Assembly: GCA_018694835.1 (NCBI GenBank)
Contig: JABHOG010000082.1
Span: 1-44,045, forward strand
Reading direction: 5' to 3'
Length of the DNA: 44,045 nucleotides
Source: Planctomycetota bacterium
Lineage (GTDB): Bacteria; Planctomycetota; UBA8108; UBA1146
Both the position numbers and the translations under genes were made by a program. Position 1 is the stretch's first letter. Every line of letters begins with the position of its first letter. Shown here piece after piece: positions 23,744-34,627 of this stretch. Under the pieces are notes generated by a model. It did no database searches. It had not been told where the DNA came from and saw only the letters and a list, made by a program, of their open reading frames with translations.

Positions 23744-24967
23744 GTGAAGGGGAATCTCGCCTCCCTACTGCTGTTACCACTGCTGCTGGGCGCCTGTCAA
23801 CTTGGACAGCACTCCCAGCCGGAACAGTACGGATACGGGGGCGATGCCCTTCCTTTCCGATTTTCCATCCTGCACCGCATGGTCGGTGTGGATGGAATCA
23901 TCTGGCGCATGGATCCCACGAGTTGCCCTGTTGATCCGAGCAAGGCTGAACAGGTGATCGAGTCGGCTCTGGCAAAGTGGGATCTTCCAGGAACCTGTTC
24001 CTTTCGAAGAGCGAAAGAAGGGGAGCCGGTCACCTTGACCATCGGCTGGAGAGAAGGAAATCATGGGCACTCCTGTGTTTCCTTTGGCATCTCAACCGAA
24101 TTGATCGCCCATATCGCGGCTGCTCCGGAGTCTGGTGACGCCTCTGAGTGGTCGATTCATCTCAATACCCAGCTGGACTGGACACTCGAGAAATCTCCAA
24201 CGAAACCCACTCCAGTAGGCAGCGGATTGAGGGTGGTCAGTCGCATCGAACCGCAGCTCGGGAAACTGATCATGCATGAAGCAGGCCACATTCTCGGGCT
24301 CGGCCATGTACCGGTGAAGCGCTCGGTGATGCATCCGATTCATCCTGAAGCGGGCTCCGCTCCCTGTGACCTCGATCTCGATGGAATTTACAGCTTGTAT
24401 GGCAATGATGTGGATGCGGGACCAAACGACCTGGAGGTCTGCTGCGTCGATCCACAGGGGAAGCCACACCTGGCGGCGCCGACCATTCGTGGGTTGGCTC
24501 CAGCGGGGCGAGTTCGAGTGCATCTGTTCGATATCGATGGCGACGGTAGGGATGAGATGGTGTTACTGGGTGTCGGTCGACCCACCGAAGGTTCAGGACT
24601 TCTGGTACTGGATTTTGGATCGGGAGCACTACTGGAAAAATCGACGGGACCTTTCCCAGGACTTCTGGCGGGGCATCTCCCCCTGGCAGTCGGGCGAGTC
24701 AGTAACGGGGATCGAGTCCTGGCACAACAACCGAAGCGGCAGCAGGGGGGATACCATGCGGTGGTGTATCCCGCCCAGGGGCCGCCGTTGAGGCCACTCG
24801 CTCCCGGAGAGAAGTGGCACTCGATGGCTGGAGGTGGCGGTGATGAAGATGGAGATGGCCAACTCGACCAAGTGATCGTGGGTGTTCCGGAGGAGGGGTT
24901 GGCGGATCTGGATGGAGATGGAATCGACGAACTGGTGAGAAGGGGCTCCGCTGATCGGCAGCCCTAG
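23744..24967 (+). CDS. Lipoprotein metzincin-type metallopeptidase with calcium-binding C-terminal repeats
   Basis: From GTG at 23744 the product is 407 residues. Residues 5-18 form a lipoprotein signal ending in LLLGAC, with Cys18 as the lipidation site. The zinc motif HEAGHILGLGH (H178, E179, H182, H188) is followed by SVMHPIH, the Met-turn, so this is a matrixin-like (M10) metzincin. Two Asp-rich loops, DIDGDGRDE and DLDGDGIDE, plus DEDGDGQLD, resemble VCBS/FG-GAP calcium sites at the C-terminus. The frame stays open upstream to 23567, and TTG near 23674 after GAGGGGAG is another start; the lipobox argues for 23744. Anchored extracytoplasmic protease is inferred. The stop overlaps convergent ftsY. 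Confidence 0.76.
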   Translation: MKGNLASLLLLPLLLGACQLGQHSQPEQYGYGGDALPFRFSILHRMVGVDGIIWRMDPTSCPVDPSKAEQVIESALAKWDLPGTCSFRRAKEGEPVTLTIGWREGNHGHSCVSFGISTELIAHIAAAPESGDASEWSIHLNTQLDWTLEKSPTKPTPVGSGLRVVSRIEPQLGKLIMHEAGHILGLGHVPVKRSVMHPIHPEAGSAPCDLDLDGIYSLYGNDVDAGPNDLEVCCVDPQGKPHLAAPTIRGLAPAGRVRVHLFDIDGDGRDEMVLLGVGRPTEGSGLLVLDFGSGALLEKSTGPFPGLLAGHLPLAVGRVSNGDRVLAQQPKRQQGGYHAVVYPAQGPPLRPLAPGEKWHSMAGGGGDEDGDGQLDQVIVGVPEEGLADLDGDGIDELVRRGSADRQP

Positions 24968-25917
24968 TCGAAGAGTGCATCGATGAAACGATCGGGATCA
25001 AAGGACTGCAAGTCTTCGATTCCTTCTCCTACACCGATGTACTTCACCGGAAGTCCCATCTCTTTCATGATCGGAAAGATCACTCCTCCACGTGCCGTTC
25101 CATCGAGTTTGGTCAATACCAGTCCTGTGACCGGCATCACCTCGTGGAATGCCTTGGCTTGCAGGATGGCATTCTGGCCGGTGGTGGCATCGAGCACCTG
25201 GAGAACCTCGTGTGGGGCTCCCTCCAGTTGCTTACCGATCACCCGGCCAATCTTGCCCAGTTGATCCATCAGGGGTTTCTCGGTGTGGAGGCGGCCAGCG
25301 GTATCGATCAGCAGTACATCTACCTGCTTCTCCTTGGCGGCATGGACCGCATCGAAGACCACTGCAGCGGGATCGCCACCGGCTTTCCCACGAATCATCT
25401 CGACCCCGAGTCGTTCACTCCAGATACCGAGTTGCTCGATGGCGGCGGCACGGAATGTATCTCCCGCTGCCAGTATCACGCTCTTGCCTTCGGACCTCCA
25501 CTGGTGAGCCAGCTTGGCGATGGAGGTGGTTTTTCCGACTCCATTGACCCCCGCAACCACGATCACCGTGGTGCCCTGTTCGGCCCAGGAGATGGAATGA
25601 CCGGCTCCCAGTCGGTCGCGCAGTTTTTCCTTGAGGAATGGAACCACTTCATCCGGAGAAAATTCACGGTCGGAATACGCAGCCTCAAGATCATCGCAAA
25701 GTTCCATCGCCACCGTGGGGCCGAAATCTGATTGGATCAAGATGGTTTCGACCTCCTCGAGCAAGTCTGCATCGAGTTTGCGGCCGAGTGAGAAAACGGA
25801 AGCGAGAGCTGCTCTGGTTTTCCCCAGTCCTCGGCGAAGTCGAGCGAAGGCCCCCAGCTTCTCTTCCTCGGGTGTGTCGTTCGATTCTTTATTCCCGAAC
25901 AGCTTACCTAGGATCAT
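24964..25917 (-). CDS. ftsY: Signal recognition particle receptor FtsY
   Basis: FtsY is the GTPase that docks SRP-ribosome complexes at the membrane. The 317-residue protein is an NG-domain form with a short N-terminus (about 20 acidic or charged residues, KESNDTPEEEK) and no long acidic A domain. GTPase motifs: GVNGVGKTTSIAKLA (G1), DTFRAAAIEQL (G2), LIDTAGRLHTEKPLM (G3) and TKLDGTARGG (G4), with the C-terminal DLQSFDPDRFIDALF. It starts inside the end of nusB (14-base overlap). Its stop codon overlaps the stop of the convergent lipoprotein peptidase at 24964-24967, so the two transcripts run tail to tail with no spacer. Confidence 0.94.
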   Translation of the reverse strand: MILGKLFGNKESNDTPEEEKLGAFARLRRGLGKTRAALASVFSLGRKLDADLLEEVETILIQSDFGPTVAMELCDDLEAAYSDREFSPDEVVPFLKEKLRDRLGAGHSISWAEQGTTVIVVAGVNGVGKTTSIAKLAHQWRSEGKSVILAAGDTFRAAAIEQLGIWSERLGVEMIRGKAGGDPAAVVFDAVHAAKEKQVDVLLIDTAGRLHTEKPLMDQLGKIGRVIGKQLEGAPHEVLQVLDATTGQNAILQAKAFHEVMPVTGLVLTKLDGTARGGVIFPIMKEMGLPVKYIGVGEGIEDLQSFDPDRFIDALFD

Positions 25918-26341
25918 CAGATTTCTCCGATTCCTTCAGTAATTTGTCCAGGATGCCATTAACGAAGGAAGTTGAATTCTCGGTCGAAAATCTTCGAACG
26001 ATTTCAATCGCTTCATCGATGGCAACGCGTGCCGGAACATCTTCAATCCAGCGAAGTTCTGTTGCTGCGATTCGCAGTACATTGCGATCGATCACTGCCA
26101 TGCGGCTCATTCGCCAGTTTTCACTGGCCGAATCGATCCACTCGTCGATTTCGGCAGGTCGCTCCCAGTATGCCGCCAGGATGATACGAGCATGAGGACG
26201 AATTTCTTCCTCGGCACCGAGGCTGTCCATCACTTCTTCGACGATCTCGAGAGAAGCCTCATGACCCTGCTGGTCCCACTGGTGAAGGCACTGGAGTGCC
26301 AGCTCTCTGGCTTTACGTCTTGGGCCGGTACTACTGGTCAT
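25904..26341 (-). CDS. nusB: Transcription antitermination factor NusB
   Basis: NusB binds boxA RNA with NusE (S10) in rRNA antitermination. The 145-residue helical protein shows RRKARELALQCLHQWDQQG at the N-terminus, SENWRMSRMAVIDRNVLRIAATEL in the middle and VAIDEAIEIVRRFSTENSTSFVNGILDKL at the C-terminus, the classic NusB fingerprint. Its ATG shares one base with the ribH stop (TAATG). The ribH-nusB pairing is widespread in bacteria. Confidence 0.94.
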   Translation of the reverse strand: MTSSTGPRRKARELALQCLHQWDQQGHEASLEIVEEVMDSLGAEEEIRPHARIILAAYWERPAEIDEWIDSASENWRMSRMAVIDRNVLRIAATELRWIEDVPARVAIDEAIEIVRRFSTENSTSFVNGILDKLLKESEKSDDPR

Positions 26342-26871
26342 TACTTTGAACTCCGGATCTTTTTGAGCAACTGAGCCATTTCGATGGCGGATTCAGCACA
26401 ATCTCTGCCCTTGTGTCCCCGATCGCCACCACTGCGAGCCAGCGCCTGCGCCCGATCATCGGTGGTCAAGACTCCAAAGATGATGGGAGGTTGCTGGAGA
26501 GAAGTCGAGGGACTTTCACAACTCTGTAGTTTCATCAGCGCCTCTGCGCAGGGACCAGCAACGAAATCGAAGTGAGGGGTTTCGCCACGGATGACGCAAC
26601 CCAGCGTGATGATTGCATCGTATTTCCTGGGGCGGCCTCTGCTCAGTTCCGTTGCGACGATGGGAATCTCGAACGCACCGGGAACGGAGGTCACATCGAT
26701 GTCTTGCCGGGAGGTGCCGAGTTCTATCAACCGCTCGAGAGCTCCATCGAGCAACCGTTGACATGGTTCTCCACTGAATCGTGAAACGACGATGGCGATC
26801 TTTAAACCAGTGCCCTCAAGAGAGCCCTGAGAAAGTGCGGTCATGGAATCAATCCAATCCGTCACGATCAT
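26341..26871 (-). CDS. ribH: 6,7-dimethyl-8-ribityllumazine synthase
   Basis: RibH condenses 5-amino-6-ribitylaminouracil with dihydroxybutanone phosphate to lumazine, the penultimate riboflavin step. At 176 residues it is slightly longer than usual (about 155). Motifs: KIAIVVSRFSGE at the substrate pocket, VTSVPGAFEIP, ITLGCVIRGETPHFDFV with the catalytic His, and PIIFGVLTTDD. The ATG at 26871 lies two bases after GGAGGT, which is tight; GTG at 26865 with eight-base spacing or ATG at 26844 are alternatives. The ribosome site sits inside a small frame that follows guaA. Confidence 0.93.
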   Translation of the reverse strand: MIVTDWIDSMTALSQGSLEGTGLKIAIVVSRFSGEPCQRLLDGALERLIELGTSRQDIDVTSVPGAFEIPIVATELSRGRPRKYDAIITLGCVIRGETPHFDFVAGPCAEALMKLQSCESPSTSLQQPPIIFGVLTTDDRAQALARSGGDRGHKGRDCAESAIEMAQLLKKIRSSK

Positions 26872-26953
26872 TACCTCCGCCTGATAGGATCATGATGATC
26901 CCGATCACCAAAATAATGACGAGGAGGACTGTGAGTATTCCAACTATTGACAA
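26849..26953 (-). CDS. Possible 34-residue single-helix membrane peptide
   Basis: Between guaA and ribH the minus strand has a frame from TTG 26953 to a TGA at 26849. It begins MSIVGILTVLLVI, continues as an unbroken run of I, L, V, G and M for about 21 residues and ends with a polar tail GGGNDRDGLD. It is in the same frame as guaA, four codons beyond its stop, so read-through would also reach it. The start codon is weak and the ribosome site (GGAG) about 12 bases away. The last 23 bases overlap ribH in another frame. A real small membrane protein is possible; chance cannot be excluded. Confidence 0.35.
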   Translation of the reverse strand: MSIVGILTVLLVIILVIGIIMILSGGGNDRDGLD

Positions 26954-26962
26954 TGAAATATT

Positions 26963-28519
26963 TCACTCCCATTCGATGGTCGATGGAGGCTTGCTGGAGA
27001 TGTCGAGAACTACTCTATTGATTCCTTGCACCTCGTTGCAGATGCGGTTTGAAATTCGTGCGAGCACCTCCTGCGGTGGAAGCATCCAGTTGGCGGTCAT
27101 GCCATCGGTAGATTCAACGATTCTCAGGGCAGCAGTGCAATCGTAGGTGCGCTGATCCCCTTGCACTCCCACCGATCGGACCGGCAAGAGCACTGCGAAT
27201 CCCTGCCAGATATCACGGAATCGACTCCAGCCACTTAACTCCTCCTGGACGATGGCATCTGCAGCTCGAAGAATCTCCAGGCGATCCCGGGTGACCTCTC
27301 CGACGATACGGATCGCCAGTCCTGGTCCGGGAAATGGTTGGCGCTGGATGATCTCATCGGGCAGGCCCACTTCCTTACCGATCACCCTGGCCTCATCCTT
27401 GAACAGGAATCGCAGTGGTTCAATCAACTCGAAGTCGAGATCGTCGGGCAATCCGCCGACATTGTGGTGGCTCTTGATGGTAGCGGACGGACCTTCGAAA
27501 GGGCTGACGCTTTCGATCACGTCGGGGTAGAGAGTCCCCTGGGCGAGGAATCGAGCGTCCTTGAACTTCTTCGCCGCCTCACGGAATTCTTCGATGAACT
27601 GGTGACCAATTTTCTTTCGTTTCTCCTCCGGATCGGTAACTCCTGAGAGTCGCTCGAGAAATCGATCGCTCGCATCGATGAAGCGGAAGTCGAGTCCGAA
27701 CTGATTTCCGAATACCTCGCAAACCTGCTCCGCTTCACCCTGGCGGAGAACGCCATTGTCGATGAAGAAGCAAGTCAACTGATCGCCGATCGCCTTGTGA
27801 ATCAACATGGCAACCACCGAGGAGTCGACCCCTCCCGAGAGTGCGCAGATCACCTTGTCGGTGCCCACCTTCTCGCGGATCTCCTCGACCGCTCTGGATA
27901 CATAGTCCTGGATTTCCCAGTCACCAGAAAAGCGGCAAATGCGGTAGAGGAAGTTATTGAGGATTTTTCCTTCATCACGGGTGTGGGTCACTTCGGGATG
28001 GAATTGCAGTCCCCAGAATTGATGAGTTGGGTCGTAAACCGCTGCCAGAGGAGTGTTCTCGGTGTGGGCGATCGGGACCAACTCGGAAGAGATCTCGTTG
28101 ACCCGATCTCCATGGCTCATCCAGACCTGCATTCGCTCGTCACAGCCGTGAAAGATGGGGTTGTCAGGCTCGTTGAGGAAGATGGTGGTGTCGCCGTACT
28201 CTCGATCCTGGGACGGAGTGACCTGTCCACCGGATGCCTGGCATGCCACCTGCATGCCGTAGCAGATTCCCAGCACCGGGCAATCCAGTTCGAGGATGGC
28301 GGCGTCAAAGGTCGGCGCATCATCATCGTAGACCCCACAAGGGCCACCACTGAGGATGACTCCCTGAACCCCGAGTGCCTTCAGGTCCTCTGCAGTAGTG
28401 GTGCAAGGAAGGATCTCGCAGTAGACGCGATTCTCGCGAACCCGCCGGGCGATCAACTGGCTGTACTGCGATCCAAAATCGAGTATCGCACAGAATTGGT
28501 TGCTGATTTCCGAGGCCAC
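26963..28519 (-). CDS. guaA: GMP synthase (glutamine-hydrolysing)
   Basis: GuaA aminates XMP to GMP using glutamine and ATP. The 518-residue protein has the class I amidotransferase domain first: VILSGGPCGVYD, nucleophile C86 in GICYGMQ, and the His-Glu pair in LQFHPEVTHT. The ATP-pyrophosphatase P-loop is CALSGGVDSSVVAML, and the dimerisation domain ends with the usual PPSTIEWE. The GTG start at 28519 has GAGGAGG about five bases before. It lies 24 bases after guaB, so IMP to XMP to GMP is encoded in pathway order. Confidence 0.96.
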   Translation of the reverse strand: MASEISNQFCAILDFGSQYSQLIARRVRENRVYCEILPCTTTAEDLKALGVQGVILSGGPCGVYDDDAPTFDAAILELDCPVLGICYGMQVACQASGGQVTPSQDREYGDTTIFLNEPDNPIFHGCDERMQVWMSHGDRVNEISSELVPIAHTENTPLAAVYDPTHQFWGLQFHPEVTHTRDEGKILNNFLYRICRFSGDWEIQDYVSRAVEEIREKVGTDKVICALSGGVDSSVVAMLIHKAIGDQLTCFFIDNGVLRQGEAEQVCEVFGNQFGLDFRFIDASDRFLERLSGVTDPEEKRKKIGHQFIEEFREAAKKFKDARFLAQGTLYPDVIESVSPFEGPSATIKSHHNVGGLPDDLDFELIEPLRFLFKDEARVIGKEVGLPDEIIQRQPFPGPGLAIRIVGEVTRDRLEILRAADAIVQEELSGWSRFRDIWQGFAVLLPVRSVGVQGDQRTYDCTAALRIVESTDGMTANWMLPPQEVLARISNRICNEVQGINRVVLDISSKPPSTIEWE

Positions 28520-28543
28520 CTGGCCTCCTCTCGGATCTCGTGG

Positions 28544-30052
28544 TTACTCGACACGCTCTCGGGTGCCGAGTGCAGGCTTTTCGTAGGAATACATGTCATG
28601 AACTCCACCCTCTTGCTGAGCGGATTGAGTTCTGGTTTCAAAGCACAGATCGCCACTGTTGAGGATCGTGTGCAGTGTCTCGAGGTTCTTGACCCCGATA
28701 TCCTGGAACGCGTGCTTCAAGCCCTGACACAGGTAAGGCACCAGGTTCCGGATCGAGCCCTTGTCCATCACCATGCCGGAGACGCCTTGAGCGACTCGAA
28801 CCGGTTCATCTTCGGCGAAGTATCTCTTTCCACCACCGACATCCATCGCCTCGATCGAGGCCATTCCACGGTATCGTTTGAGGCGTACGCCATTCTGGTA
28901 GAAGTACTCACCGGGAGTTTCCGAGGATCCTGAAAACATCAATCCCATCATCACTGCGGAGGCGCCCATCGATAACGCCTTGACGATATGTCCGATATCG
29001 CGAATTCCGCCGTCGGCGATCACCGGAACACCCTGTTCCCTGCAGTGTTGTGAGCAGTGATAGACCGCAGCCGCCTGACCGCGGCCGACCGCCATCGTTT
29101 CCTGAGTGGTGCAGATGGAGCCTGGTCCCATTCCTACGCGGATTCCGTCAGCTCCCGCCTGGATCAGTGCTGCGCACTGGTTCTGAGTGACCACGTTGCC
29201 GGCGATCACCTGGAGGTCGGAGTAGGTCTCTTTGATATACCTCAGCATCTCGATCTGATAGACCGAGTGGCCCTGGGCGCTATCGATCACAACGACGTCA
29301 ACACCGGCCTCGACCAGCGCCTCCAGCCGCTCACGATCCTCGGGGCGGGTGGACAGAGCGGCTCCGACCATCAATTGCTTATCGACACTCTTCGAGGCAT
29401 CGGGAAACTCTCGGTTCTTCATGATGTCGGTGCGGGAAACGAGAGCGGCGAGATGACCATTTTCGTCGATGATCGGTAATTTTCCTCGCTTCGACTCGCG
29501 CAACATCTGGTTTGCATCTCTGAGAGTCACTCCCTTGGGGGCGGTGATCAGGTTGGTGGTCATCACTTCGCGCAGCAATGTCGACCGATCCTGCTCGAAA
29601 TCGACATCCCGATTGGTGACGATTCCCACCAACTTGGTATTCAGCGTTCCATCTTCGGTGATGGGAATTCCTGAGAAACCATTCTTGGAGCGAATCTCGT
29701 CCACATCGTGGATGCTGTGGGCGGGGCTGAGAACGACCGGTTCGGTGATGAATCCGTTCTCGAATCTCTTCACCCGGCGGACCATGCGAGATTGTTGCTC
29801 GATGGTATTGTTGTAATGAATGAAACCAATGCCCCCGAGCAAGGCCAGGTTTACGGCCATCTCTGTTTCCGTAACGGTGTCCATCGGTGAAGAACAGAGC
29901 GGGGCCGCGAGCTCTATTTCACGGGTGATCTTGGTCTGAAGTTGCACATCCTGAGCGCCGAAATCGATATATCCGGGCAAGATGATGATGTCGTCATAGG
30001 TGAGGCTGTTGTGAGACTGGAACAGCTCCCGAGCGTTCATTCCGTCGGTCAT
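28544..30052 (-). CDS. guaB: IMP dehydrogenase
   Basis: GuaB oxidises IMP to XMP with NAD, the first committed step to GMP. The 502-residue protein has [13 protein letters not shown] at the N-terminus, a CBS pair ([18 protein letters not shown] region) inserted in the barrel, the catalytic loop [11 protein letters not shown] with the active Cys, [17 protein letters not shown] and the [10 protein letters not shown] flap region. The ATG at 30052 follows a G-rich GAGGGGG; a longer open frame to 30223 has no domain support. It is the first gene of guaB-guaA-ribH-nusB-ftsY, so GTP supply, riboflavin synthesis, rRNA transcription and secretion are transcribed together. Confidence 0.95.
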   Translation of the reverse strand: MTDGMNARELFQSHNSLTYDDIIILPGYIDFGAQDVQLQTKITREIELAAPLCSSPMDTVTETEMAVNLALLGGIGFIHYNNTIEQQSRMVRRVKRFENGFITEPVVLSPAHSIHDVDEIRSKNGFSGIPITEDGTLNTKLVGIVTNRDVDFEQDRSTLLREVMTTNLITAPKGVTLRDANQMLRESKRGKLPIIDENGHLAALVSRTDIMKNREFPDASKSVDKQLMVGAALSTRPEDRERLEALVEAGVDVVVIDSAQGHSVYQIEMLRYIKETYSDLQVIAGNVVTQNQCAALIQAGADGIRVGMGPGSICTTQETMAVGRGQAAAVYHCSQHCREQGVPVIADGGIRDIGHIVKALSMGASAVMMGLMFSGSSETPGEYFYQNGVRLKRYRGMASIEAMDVGGGKRYFAEDEPVRVAQGVSGMVMDKGSIRNLVPYLCQGLKHAFQDIGVKNLETLHTILNSGDLCFETRTQSAQQEGGVHDMYSYEKPALGTRERVE

Positions 30053-30448
30053 GAGACCCCCTCGTCTTTTCCTGCTTTTGGCAGGAACTCTTTCGAGGTC
30101 GCTCTTCCGGCAGGAAAACAGGCCGATCGGGAGGTTCCCGGTCGGACAATCCGACGGAACCACCCCGTGGCGACATTTCGTTGGAAGGGGCAGTGGACAG
30201 AGTTTAGGGGTGGCAGGATCCAAGTCAACGAGACCCGGGCAGGAGAGTCGAGTGGGAGCGAGAGTAGTAGTTGGGAGCCAATTCCGTCATCACGGTAGGT
30301 TTCCTCGGGAATCGGTACCCTTTATCTTCCACGGACCAGAGGACCCATCCACCTGGGGTGTCATTAATTGCCCCCCGGAACCATCTTGCAGGTATTGCCC
30401 AGGCGAGGAGAGCCGCCGTCTGGCCAGACCCAGGAACGAGGAAAGTAC
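30053..30448. other. Divergent promoter region between guaB and the MoxR operon
   Basis: 396 bases separate the two divergent operons and must hold both promoters. Open frames on both strands here are short, have no family features and overlap each other. I could not pick convincing -35/-10 pairs, a purine-type riboswitch or a T-tailed hairpin. A GAGGAAAG ribosome site lies immediately before moxR. Confidence 0.5.
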
Positions 30449-31532
<1,084 letters not shown>

Positions 31533-31543
<11 letters not shown>

Positions 31544-32435
31544 AGAGACGCAGAGACTTCTCGATCCGGCTTCTTTGGCCAAGGTCTCGGGCTTGATCGT
31601 CCGTGCCCGGATGATCGTCGAGGGCTCCATCACAGGACTGCACCGAAGCCCCTTCCATGGATCTTCGGTGGAGTTTGCAGAGCACCGGGAGTACGTCCCC
31701 GGGGACGATATCCGGCATATCGACTGGAAGGTCTTCGGGCGTTCCGATCGCTTCTACATCAAACAGTACGAGGAGGAGACCAATCTCAGGGTCCAACTGG
31801 TGCTCGATGCCAGCGAGTCGATGACCTACGGTTCGGGAGCGATGACGAAACTGGATTATGCCAGGACTCTCGCGGCTTCACTCGCCTATCTGATTCTTGG
31901 GCAACAAGATGCAGTCGGGGCGCTGGTCTTCGATGACAAGATTCGGGCCGAAGCACCCATCTCTCAGAGTCGTAGTCATCTTCAGGATATGGTCAGCGTG
32001 CTGGCGCAACAATCGGGTCAAGATGCTACTGATATCGGCGAAGTTCTCGGTCGAGTCTCCGATCGGTTGAAGCGTCGTTGCCTCATCGTTTTGTTGTCCG
32101 ATCTCTTCGATGATCAAGATCGTCTGGTCCATGGCCTACGAAGACTTCGGCATGCCGGCCATGATGTTCTGGTTCTTCACATCATGGACCCGGACGAGTT
32201 GAACTTTCCATTTAACAGGATGACTTTGTTCGAGGGACTGGAGGATATGCCAGCACAACTGGCAGATCCGGATGCGGTTCGTGAAGCGTACCTGGTTGAG
32301 ATTCGTGATTTCATGAAGCGATTACGGAGGGATTTCAGAAACAGTGGAATCCAGTACCAGTTAGCAGATTGTTCCAAAGGATTTGACCAGGTTCTGAGAG
32401 AAGCACTGGTTCGTAGGGTGGGTGGTAAGCGATGA
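31533..32435 (+). CDS. DUF58 protein with VWA-like fold
   Basis: A 300-residue cytoplasmic protein. The DUF58 signature is [45 protein letters not shown]-like metal site follows as LDASESM (D92, S94, S96, an intact DxSxS). No membrane helix is present. DUF58 proteins accompany MoxR ATPases in nearly all MoxR/Bat operons. It overlaps moxR by 11 bases and the next gene by four, so the three are translationally coupled. Confidence 0.92.
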
Positions 32436-34627
32436 ACTTCATCCACCCCGCCATGCTCGGCTTCCTTGCATTAGGAATGATCCCGATCGTAATTTACCTG
32501 ATCAATCGTCAGCGATATCGCCGTCGTCGGTGGGCCGCGATGGAGTTCCTGCTCAAGGCGATGAAGCGTCATCAACGTCGTCTCCGCCTCGAGAACTGGT
32601 TGCTGATGCTGCTGAGAACTCTGGCATTACTTCTGTTCGTGATGGCGATGGCTCGTCCCTCGCTGACCACCAATGCTCTTCCCCTCCTCGGGAAGCAGGT
32701 TCGCCAGGAAGCGGTCATCATCGATGCCTCGGGGAGTACTGCGGCTCGAAAGACCAGCCGGACGACGATGGAGACCGCGCGGGATCAGGCGCGACAACTT
32801 CTGCTCGGTCTGGCAGCCGGGGATCGTACTTCGATGCTGGTCGGAGGATTGCCACCGGCGGAAACACCGATCCCATTACCAGAACTGGTCGGGGAAGCGG
32901 GGCCGGCAGGAATACTGGGGGATCTCGAACAACTCGCCCCTGGTTGGCTGGCACTTGCACCTGAAGTCCTGATCTCGGAAGCCGCAAACTTTTCCAAGGA
33001 GCAGGGCGGCAAGTGGTCCTTTCACATCTATTCCGATTTCCAGCGAGCCGACTGGCTCTCCGATGATGGTACTGAGCTACCGGCATTACGAGAGGCGCTG
33101 GAGAGACTCGATGCCTCTGGTGCTGATTTGATCTTGCATCCGGTGGGTCCTGATCATCCCCGAAATGTCTCGCTGGTATCACTGCGCCCATCCTCTGGGT
33201 TGATCAGTTCCGATGTCCCAGTGGCATTTCAGGCAGTGATCGAGAATCGTGGAATCGAGATGGTGCCTGGAATCGAGGTCGAGTTCCTGGTCGACGGAGA
33301 GGTTCAGGGCAGCCGGATGATCGATGTCGAGGGTGGTGACGGTCGAACCATTTCATTCCCTCACATCTTCAGGCTGCCTGGTGTGGCGAGGGTCGAGGTG
33401 CGACTGAGAAGTGATGATCTGGATCGTGATGACGTCCGATTCTTTGCTGCCGAGGTGCTGGAAGCGGTCGATGTACTGGTGGTGGACGGCGGCTGGGACG
33501 CAGTCAGTGAATCATCCGAGTCGGACTGGCTGATCGCCGCGCTGGGGAATGATGAGGTCGGGCCGACCGGAGTGCGCCTTTCTCCATACAGGGTCGAGGT
33601 GATCCCAGAAGATCGGTTCCACTCCGCAGATCTCGCCAGTGCCCGGGTACTGGTGCTCGCTGATTTGTCGCGGATGAGTGAAGAAATTTCGGAGAAGGTC
33701 GAGGGCTTTCTCAAGCGTGGTGGTGGAGTTCTGATATTCACCGGCCCTCGAATGATTCCAGAGAGTTGGTCGACCCACGCATGGCGAGATGGTTCGGGGT
33801 GGTTCCCCTACGAGCCGGGGCCTGCGATCGAGGACAGGCGACGTCAAAACTTTTTCCACTGGCAGATTGATAGTCCCGATCATCCGGTGCTGGAGTACTT
33901 ATCCGGCTTCCCGGAAGCGGGCCTCGGTGATGTGGCGATTCACGGTCACAGGAAACCACTCTCTCCGGTTTCGGAATCGGATGTCCTGATGTCACTGGAC
34001 GACTTCGAATCGACTCCGATTCTGGTCCAGAAGGGATATGAGAGTGGAGTGCTGCTGGTGTTTGGTACCGGAGCGGATCGAGACTGGAGTAACTTCCCCA
34101 TCACCCCGGCCTATGTTTGCTTTCTTCACGAAGCGTTTCCCTGGCTGATCCTCAGAGATGGCGGTGGCCGAAATCTGGCTCTTGGTCAACCTTGGCTGCA
34201 GCAGGTCTCCTCGGAGCAATATGCTCCTCGGGTCACGATGCTGACCCCTGAAGGAGGAGCGGTGCCACTGGCATTGAAGGAGACGGAAGATCTCAGGTCA
34301 TTCCGATTGGAAGTGCCGGGTCGCTGGGTTCCGGGTGTCTACGAGATCCGATTCGAGGCGGATACCGGCGAAGTACGAAGTGATGCTTTTGCAGTCAATG
34401 CTAGATCTGAAGAAGGTGCGCTGGTGCTGGCTGCTCCTGAAGAGATTGCTGCCCTGTATCCCTCGGTGGTCCATGATCGATCCCAGGGTTCAGACCTGGA
34501 GGAGAACTCGATGGGAGTAGGGCTGGGAGACATCTGGTATCCGCTCTTCTGGACGGTGCTGGTCCTGCTCATCACAGAGACGGGACTGGCCTACTTCTTT
34601 GGCCGTGCCAGACGGGGGTCAGAATGA
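32432..34627 (+). CDS. BatA-like membrane protein with VWA domain
   Basis: A 731-residue inner membrane protein. The N-terminus matches the BatA module: FIHPAMLGFLALGMIPIVIYLINR, then an Arg-rich loop RQRYRRRRWAAMEFLLKAMKRHQRRLRLENW and a second helix LRTLALLLFVMAMARP. The VWA metal site is IIDASGST (D98, S100, S102). The middle is a large beta-rich region with a glutamine-amidotransferase-like Rossmann part (VDVLVVDGGWD, ADLASARVLVLADLS, LKRGGGVLIFTGP), and a final helix (WTVLVLLITETGLAYFF) ends in a basic tail. This layout is frequent in planctomycete MoxR operons. The substrate is unknown. Confidence 0.86.
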   Translation: MNFIHPAMLGFLALGMIPIVIYLINRQRYRRRRWAAMEFLLKAMKRHQRRLRLENWLLMLLRTLALLLFVMAMARPSLTTNALPLLGKQVRQEAVIIDASGSTAARKTSRTTMETARDQARQLLLGLAAGDRTSMLVGGLPPAETPIPLPELVGEAGPAGILGDLEQLAPGWLALAPEVLISEAANFSKEQGGKWSFHIYSDFQRADWLSDDGTELPALREALERLDASGADLILHPVGPDHPRNVSLVSLRPSSGLISSDVPVAFQAVIENRGIEMVPGIEVEFLVDGEVQGSRMIDVEGGDGRTISFPHIFRLPGVARVEVRLRSDDLDRDDVRFFAAEVLEAVDVLVVDGGWDAVSESSESDWLIAALGNDEVGPTGVRLSPYRVEVIPEDRFHSADLASARVLVLADLSRMSEEISEKVEGFLKRGGGVLIFTGPRMIPESWSTHAWRDGSGWFPYEPGPAIEDRRRQNFFHWQIDSPDHPVLEYLSGFPEAGLGDVAIHGHRKPLSPVSESDVLMSLDDFESTPILVQKGYESGVLLVFGTGADRDWSNFPITPAYVCFLHEAFPWLILRDGGGRNLALGQPWLQQVSSEQYAPRVTMLTPEGGAVPLALKETEDLRSFRLEVPGRWVPGVYEIRFEADTGEVRSDAFAVNARSEEGALVLAAPEEIAALYPSVVHDRSQGSDLEENSMGVGLGDIWYPLFWTVLVLLITETGLAYFFGRARRGSE

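Noticed and set aside
27797-28933. Plus-strand 378-codon frame opposite guaA and guaB
   Set aside because: Long because of the codon bias of the opposite strand; spans two well-identified genes and has no family features.
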